Source: DRQF01 sp964559135 (lineage in GTDB: Bacteria; Planctomycetota; GCA-002687715; DRQF01). From it: a DNA stretch of 18,114 nucleotides. Position 1 is the first letter of the stretch. The number at the start of each line of letters is the position of its first letter. The stretch is taken from NCBI GenBank assembly GCA_964559135.1, contig CAZLGG010000079.1, forward strand, positions 1-18,114, given 5' to 3'. This document shows, one piece after another, positions 13,200 to 18,114 of the stretch. The notes beneath the pieces are model-generated. The model ran no database searches and was not told the DNA's origin. It was given only the letters and a program-made list of their open reading frames with translations. Made by a program: the position numbers and the translations under genes.

Positions 13200-16100
13200 C
13201 CGAATTGCCCTGCATCTTCCTCCGGCGGAGGAAGCGGAAACGGCGGAAACGGCGGAAACGGCGGAAACGGCGGAAACGGCGGGAACGGTGGGAACGGTGG
13301 GAACGGTGGGAATGGTGGTGGTGTTGCGGGGGAAGGTGTTCTTCTCGTCACCAGTGTTGCTCCGGCCCCGGCGCCCGGCGAGCCCAGCCATGGCCCCGTG
13401 ACGATCTACGAGCAGGCGGCCCTTCCCGGACTCGACGGGACGCCTCAGGTCACGTTTGACCGGGATACCTCGGGGTTCGATCAACTTCAGAATGCCTTGA
13501 GTGCCATGTGTGATCCGGTGGACGGTTACAGCGGAGCCACGATGTACTCTCGCACGCTCGTTCGCCTGGACGACGCCGGTCCGCTCTTCCAACTCCGCAT
13601 CGAATACAACAGCCGGTCGATGTATGACGGCCCGCTGGGCTTGAACTTCCAGCACAGCTTCGACGACAGGATCGAGGTCGGCGCCCAGGAGATCGGCACG
13701 GTGGGGAAGGGTTTTCAGCCGCTCCACTATCCCTTGGGCGTGCCCGGCGTCTACGTCGGCGCAGAGCCTGGAACAGGCACGATCACCGCGCAGACTCAGA
13801 ATGACCGAAAAGAGTATGTCCGCACCCTTCCGGGTGGCGAGACCCGCACCTACAACGTCGACGGTTGGTTGGTGGAAATCCGGGACGCCGTCGGAAACAC
13901 GAAGACCCTGCTCTATCGTTGCGGGAGGCTCTGGCGCGTTCTCGGCACGCTTCCTGATCGCTGGCTCGAGTTCCAGTACTTCTCGTCCGGCCGTATCGCC
14001 AGCATTCTCGATCACGCGGGGCGCATCTGGTCGTTCGACTATGACGCCCAAGGCCGGCTCTTGGCGATTCACGAACCAGGCGGAATCCAGACGGCTTTCA
14101 CCTGGTCGACGAGTACCGACCCCAAGCTCGCGGACAACATGCTGGCGATTCAAGACAGCACGCCGCAGACGGTGACGACATTCACCTATGACACGTCCGA
14201 CCGCGTTACTTCCAACACCATGGGAGGACAGACCGCGACGCTCTCCTACGGAACGGGGCCCAATGGAGAGCCCGAGACCACCTACGTGGATTTCGAGGGC
14301 AACACGGTCATACAGAGATTCGGCGCCCAGCCGGGCCTCGCAACCGAGGACATCATTCAGACTCGGGGTCTTCATGCCGGCGAGCCCGCGTCTTACACGA
14401 CGCGTTATGAGTACGACGCCCAGGGGCTCGTGAGTCGCATCATTCACCCCTCGGGTCGTGTGGTGGAGCAGACATGGAACACGGACGGTCAGATCACGTC
14501 CCGCCGCGCCTATCCTTCGCTCGGTGCGTCAACGTATCTCGAGGAAACCTGGTCCTACACGGGCCCCTTCGGATTGCTCGGCAGCAAGACCGATGCCATG
14601 GGGAGAACCACGACTTACGACTACGATCCCGCCAACGGCAATCTTCTCACGATCCACCATCCTCAACTGACCACGCCCCAGGTGCAGTCCGTCGAGGAAT
14701 CCTTCACCTACGACGCATGGGGGAACGTGACTCAACACGTGGATGCCGAAGGACGGGTCACCGACTTCATCTACGCGACGCAGGGAGGAGAAACGGGAAA
14801 CCTCGTCGAGGTGCGTTTCCATCCCGACGCCAACGCGATCATCTCCCGCCAATTCGTCCACGACGCGCTGGGCCGGATCATCCAGGAGATCGAACCGTGG
14901 GGAGGAACGACGTCCTACAGTTGGACGCCCTTCGACCAGGTGGCGACGAAACTGGGCCCGAACGGAGCGCTCGAAACCTTCGAATACGATGCCAACGGTC
15001 GGCTCATTCGCCAGCTCGTCGAGAATCGCATGGTAGACGGCACGCTGGATGCCGCGAACCCCGTCATCGAGACGCTTCTCGAACGTGATCTTCTGGGACG
15101 CATCACCCGGCGCCGTGCCGAAACCTCGGAGGGCGTCTATGAGGACACCTTCTTCGAATACGACGGCAACGGGAACCATACGGCGACCATCGACGGCGCC
15201 GGTGTCGCCACACGTTGGGATCGGGACGAGCGCCAGCTTCCCTACCGGATTCGCCAGGCGGCGGGCTTGCCCGAAGAGGTCACCGTGCTTCTCGACTACG
15301 ATGCCGACGCACGACTGTCCGTGGAGACGACGCCTCGCGGCGAGCAGCTCGCCCTTCAGTACGACGGCTTCGGCAGACTCGTCCGCGCGGATCTGCCGGG
15401 CGGACGCTACCGCCTTCGGATCTACGACGCCAACGGTCAGGCCATCCAAGACGAAGAGTGGAACTCCCACGGAACCTCGGAACCCGCCGATGACGAGCTT
15501 CTCACACGAACATATCGCCAGTTCGATGAGCTGAAACGAGTCGTCCAGCAGGCGCAGGTCGTGGATGTGATTCAGGGACAAGAATTGCTGTCCATCCAGG
15601 AGTGGACCTGGGACCGTACGGGGAAGCTGGTGGGGTACCGTTCTCCCGCGAACACCCACACCACTTTCGAAGTGGACGGGATGGGGCGTTCCACCCGCAT
15701 CGTCGACGACCTCGGGAACAGCGTTCGGTATCTCTTCAACCAAGCCCGCCTGACCGCGACGGAGATCTATGATCGCGTGGGCGCCGCCGATGTTCTCATG
15801 AGCCGACAGGTTCTCGATTACGACACGGCGGGATTCGTTTCATCCATCCGGGACATCAATCTGACGGGAACGGGCCCCACGGAACGTCTTCGCACCTTCG
15901 AGCGGGATATCTTCGGCCGAGTTCGTCGTGAATTCGACGCCAACGGCAACCCTACCGACTACACCTTCGACGGCTTGGGCCGCCTGGTCGAGGTGAAACG
16001 CCCCGATTCCCAGGGCAACTTCACCTCCGAGATGCGCAGCTATGACGCCGCGGGTTGGCTCGTGGGTGTGACGGACGCGGCGGGGGAGGGCTACACCCTT

Positions 16101-18114
16101 CATCGCGACCCCCTCGGGCGCGTGACCCAGGTGGACTACCCCACCGGCGCCCAGGAATCGTTTCAGTACGACGTCAACGGCAACGTGGTGCAGTTCGTGG
16201 ATCGCAACGGTACGATCATCAACAACACCTACGACGCACTGAACTATCTGGTCGATCGCACCATCCAGCCCGCGGCCGGTGTCCTCGGTGCCACCCATGA
16301 AACGTTCACCGTGGATGCCCTGGGTCGGCTCACCGGCGGGACGACGGATGCCGGCGGCGGGCACACCGTCCAGTTCGGCTACGACATGGGGAGCCGGCGG
16401 ATTCAAGAGACCACGGACGGATGGACCGTCACGAACACCTTCGATCTCAGCGACAACCGGACCCGCAGGGTTGCGCCTTCCGGCCGCACTCTCGACTTCA
16501 CCTACGACAGTCTCTCGAGACTTCAGACGGTCACCATCCCCGGCACGACTCCGACAGCGGTCCTCGACCTGGATTACCTCGGAGCGGCGCGCATGACCCA
16601 TGCGACGCTGGGCGACTTCATCGATGTCAACTGGACCTACGATGCGTTCCTGCGGCCGACCGCGGTGAGCTACATGAAGGGTCAAGACGTCCTTGCCGGC
16701 CGCACGTACGACTTCGATCCCCGCGGCAATCTTCTTTCCATGGGAAAGCAGCCCGAGGGCACCTTCGACCTGTATGCGCACAATGAACGCTCCCAGCTCA
16801 CCCAGGTGGTCCGTGGCGCCGACGCTGCTCAATCCCCCACGACGCAAGACGGCGTTTTCTCCTATCAGTTGGACGCGCGAGGCAACCGTCAGTCGACCAC
16901 GTGGAGCCCGACCCAGGGGACCCCTGTCACCACCAACTATGTGAGCGGGACGGAGAAGGAGAATCGTTACCAGCAGGTCGGGAACGATACGTTGGTCTAC
17001 GACGCCAACGGCAATCTCAAGGACGACGGAAGCCGACTTTTCGCTTACGACTTCGCGAACCGCTTGGTGGAGGTGAGGGACAAGGCGACCAATGGCCTCG
17101 TGGCCGTCTATACCTACGGCCCCTTCGGTCGAAGGCTCGCGAAGACCGTCTATGACGCCCAGGGTGCGTCCACCACACGACGTTACGCCTACGACGGCGC
17201 CGCCATCTGCGAGGTCTACGACGCCGCCGGTCAGTGGGTGGCGGAGATCATTGTCGGCGCCGGTCTGGACGACACGGTGGGGCTTCAGAATTCCCAGGGG
17301 CTCTTCTTCGCGTTGACGGACCAGTTGGGCTCCATCATCGCGCTGGCGGACGACCAGGGGGTCGTCGTCGAACGGTACGACTACACGGAATTCGGCGAGA
17401 CCACGATTCACGACGCCCAGGGTCAGGTCTTGGCGACCTCGGCCTTCGAGAACCCCTTCGGCTTCACCGGTCGCCTGTACGATGCGGAAACGGGCCTCTA
17501 CGAGATGCGCGCACGCACCTACGCGCCGACTCTCGGCCGCTTCTTACAGCTCGACCCAGCCGGCCTCTTCTTTTCGACTTTGAACCGCTACCAGTACGCG
17601 GACGGCAATCCCCTCATCTTCGTCGATCCTTTTGGGCTGGGTTGGTTCAGCAAGCTTCTGAATGTCGGCAAGAGCATCGTTCACAAAGCGGCCAAAGCCA
17701 TCCGTACGGTGCGAACCGCGGTCTCGAACGGCATCAACCGAGTTCTCGGCCCCACGGTCCAGAAGATTCTCCAAAACCCGATCGTTCGGGTGGCCTTGGC
17801 GGCCGGGTCCGGATTCCTCTCTGGAGGGCCCCCGGGGGCCCTCATCGCCGCCATCGTCGAATTCGGGGCGGTCGCACTCGAGCACTACGAGGACGAGATT
17901 CGGGAGTTTCTTGGCTCGATCATGGGCGAACTCGGGCTGGATGCGGAGACCATCGAGTCGATTCTCTCCAATCTCGAGACTCTCAAGGAGATTCTCGAGA
18001 TCATCCGTGCGGCCCGGGACATCAAGGCCGCAATCAAAGTCATCCGGGACATCGCAGACAGGGCGCGTTCCGTGCTTGGGAGGAAGAGCCGCGGCGACCG
18101 GGGCTCCGGCTCGA
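13200..18114 (+). CDS. RHS/YD-repeat protein with C-terminal tip (3' end outside window)
   Basis: An uninterrupted frame of 1,638 codons from just after the TGA to the window edge. It opens with a Ser/Gly and Gly-Asn linker. Next comes an RHS entry segment with Y-N-S-R-S-M-Y-D-G-P-L-G. About thirty YD-type repeats of the form Y-D-x-x-G-R/N-L follow (about 14030-17420), which in family members build a hollow beta-cocoon shell. The RHS core reads G-F-T-G-R-L-Y-D-A-E-T-G-L-Y and L-G-R-F-L-Q-L-D-P, then P-L-I-F-V-D-P-F-G-L at 17610-17639, an exact P-x4-DPxGL autocleavage motif. The last 158 visible residues are an unrecognised helical tip. The first possible in-frame start codons after the TGA are GTG 13398 and ATG 13506, neither with a ribosome binding site. 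This argues that it is the second half of the gene starting at or before 12207. Confidence 0.9.
13236..13316 (+). repeat. 9-bp tandem repeat encoding a (Gly-Asn-Gly)9 linker
   Basis: Nine 9-bp units: five GGAAACGGC, three GGGAACGGT and one GGGAATGGT. In the RHS frame each encodes Gly-Asn-Gly. The differences among units are all synonymous, so the array has been kept as coding sequence even though it lies after the TGA at 13197. Copy-number change would alter linker length but not frame. Confidence 0.92.
17640..18114 (+). other. C-terminal tip (candidate toxin) region of the RHS protein
   Basis: Encoded directly after the DPFGL motif. It begins with a basic amphipathic stretch (W-F-S-K-L-L-N-V-G-K-S-I-V-H-K-A-A-K) of the kind that often links RHS shells to their cargo. 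A Gly/Ala-rich hydrophobic helix pair with 'LAAGSGFLSGGPPGALIAAI' follows. Next are an acidic segment (H-Y-E-D-E-I-R) and Leu/Ile/Glu-rich helices. No nuclease, deaminase or ADP-ribosylase motif is visible before the edge. A membrane-active or pre-toxin segment is possible; the real effector domain may lie beyond 18114. Confidence 0.5.

Noticed and set aside
13159..13401. plus-strand frame with repeated E-T-A through the 9-bp array
   Set aside because: It is a shifted frame of the Gly-Asn-Gly array. Third-position variation in the array is synonymous only in the RHS frame, so that frame is the coding one.
12579..17411. three long minus-strand frames (about 620, 400 and 520 codons) opposite the RHS gene
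   Set aside because: They contain runs such as repeated F-P-P or V-S-A that are reverse reads of the Gly-Asn repeat and YD repeats, have no ribosome binding site, and show no family resemblance.

Overview
The window is GC-rich, densely coded bacterial DNA with GC-biased third codon positions, so long antisense shadow reading frames are common. The gene families point to Planctomycetota or a neighbouring phylum. The clues are an ECF sigma factor with an aspartate-rich 'DPDVxLMLRVRDGD' start, a Sec-type signal peptidase with a very large central insert, a TPR/thioredoxin-like fusion, an aminodeoxyfutalosine-deaminase-like amidohydrolase, and a secreted RHS giant. This placement is inferred from family resemblance and was not confirmed by any search. 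No rRNA, tRNA, CRISPR array, transposase or integrase was seen. || Layout. (1) 3-365: the 3' end of a HEAT-like protein. It converges on a leftward pair: a TPR protein (2368-1691) followed by a DRE-TIM metallolyase of the isopropylmalate/homocitrate synthase type (1667-435). (2) 2502-7477: a rightward run of mgtE, an amidohydrolase, signal peptidase I and a toroid-like protein. The first three are joined by ATGA and GTGA stop/start overlaps, so they are almost certainly cotranslated. (3) 7558-9828: a compact ECF sigma factor / single-pass membrane protein / secreted Arg-rich helical protein module that looks like a self-contained regulatory cassette. (4) 9924-11213: an exported TPR plus thioredoxin-fold protein whose CxxC site is gone. 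Its 3' end overlaps a convergent, strongly eroded ABC ATPase (11829-11191). (5) 12036-18114: a promoter and ribosome binding site, an 8-bp tandem repeat, a secreted propeller-like domain, a (Gly-Asn-Gly)n linker and a long YD/RHS repeat protein with a P-x4-DPxGL cleavage motif and a C-terminal tip. This gene runs off the right edge. || The last region is the most interesting. A good sigma-70-like promoter and an AGGAGG-ATG start lie just upstream of 6.75 copies of an 8-bp unit. As sequenced, that start gives a 30-residue leader that ends 2 bases before the ATG of the secreted protein. Losing one repeat copy, or gaining two, would fuse the upstream start in frame with the secreted protein. This is the architecture of a phase-variable contingency locus, although translational coupling through the leader would also fit. 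A single TGA at 13197 then separates the secreted N-terminal domain from the linker and RHS body although both lie in the same frame. The RHS gene is therefore either broken, misread, or read through.
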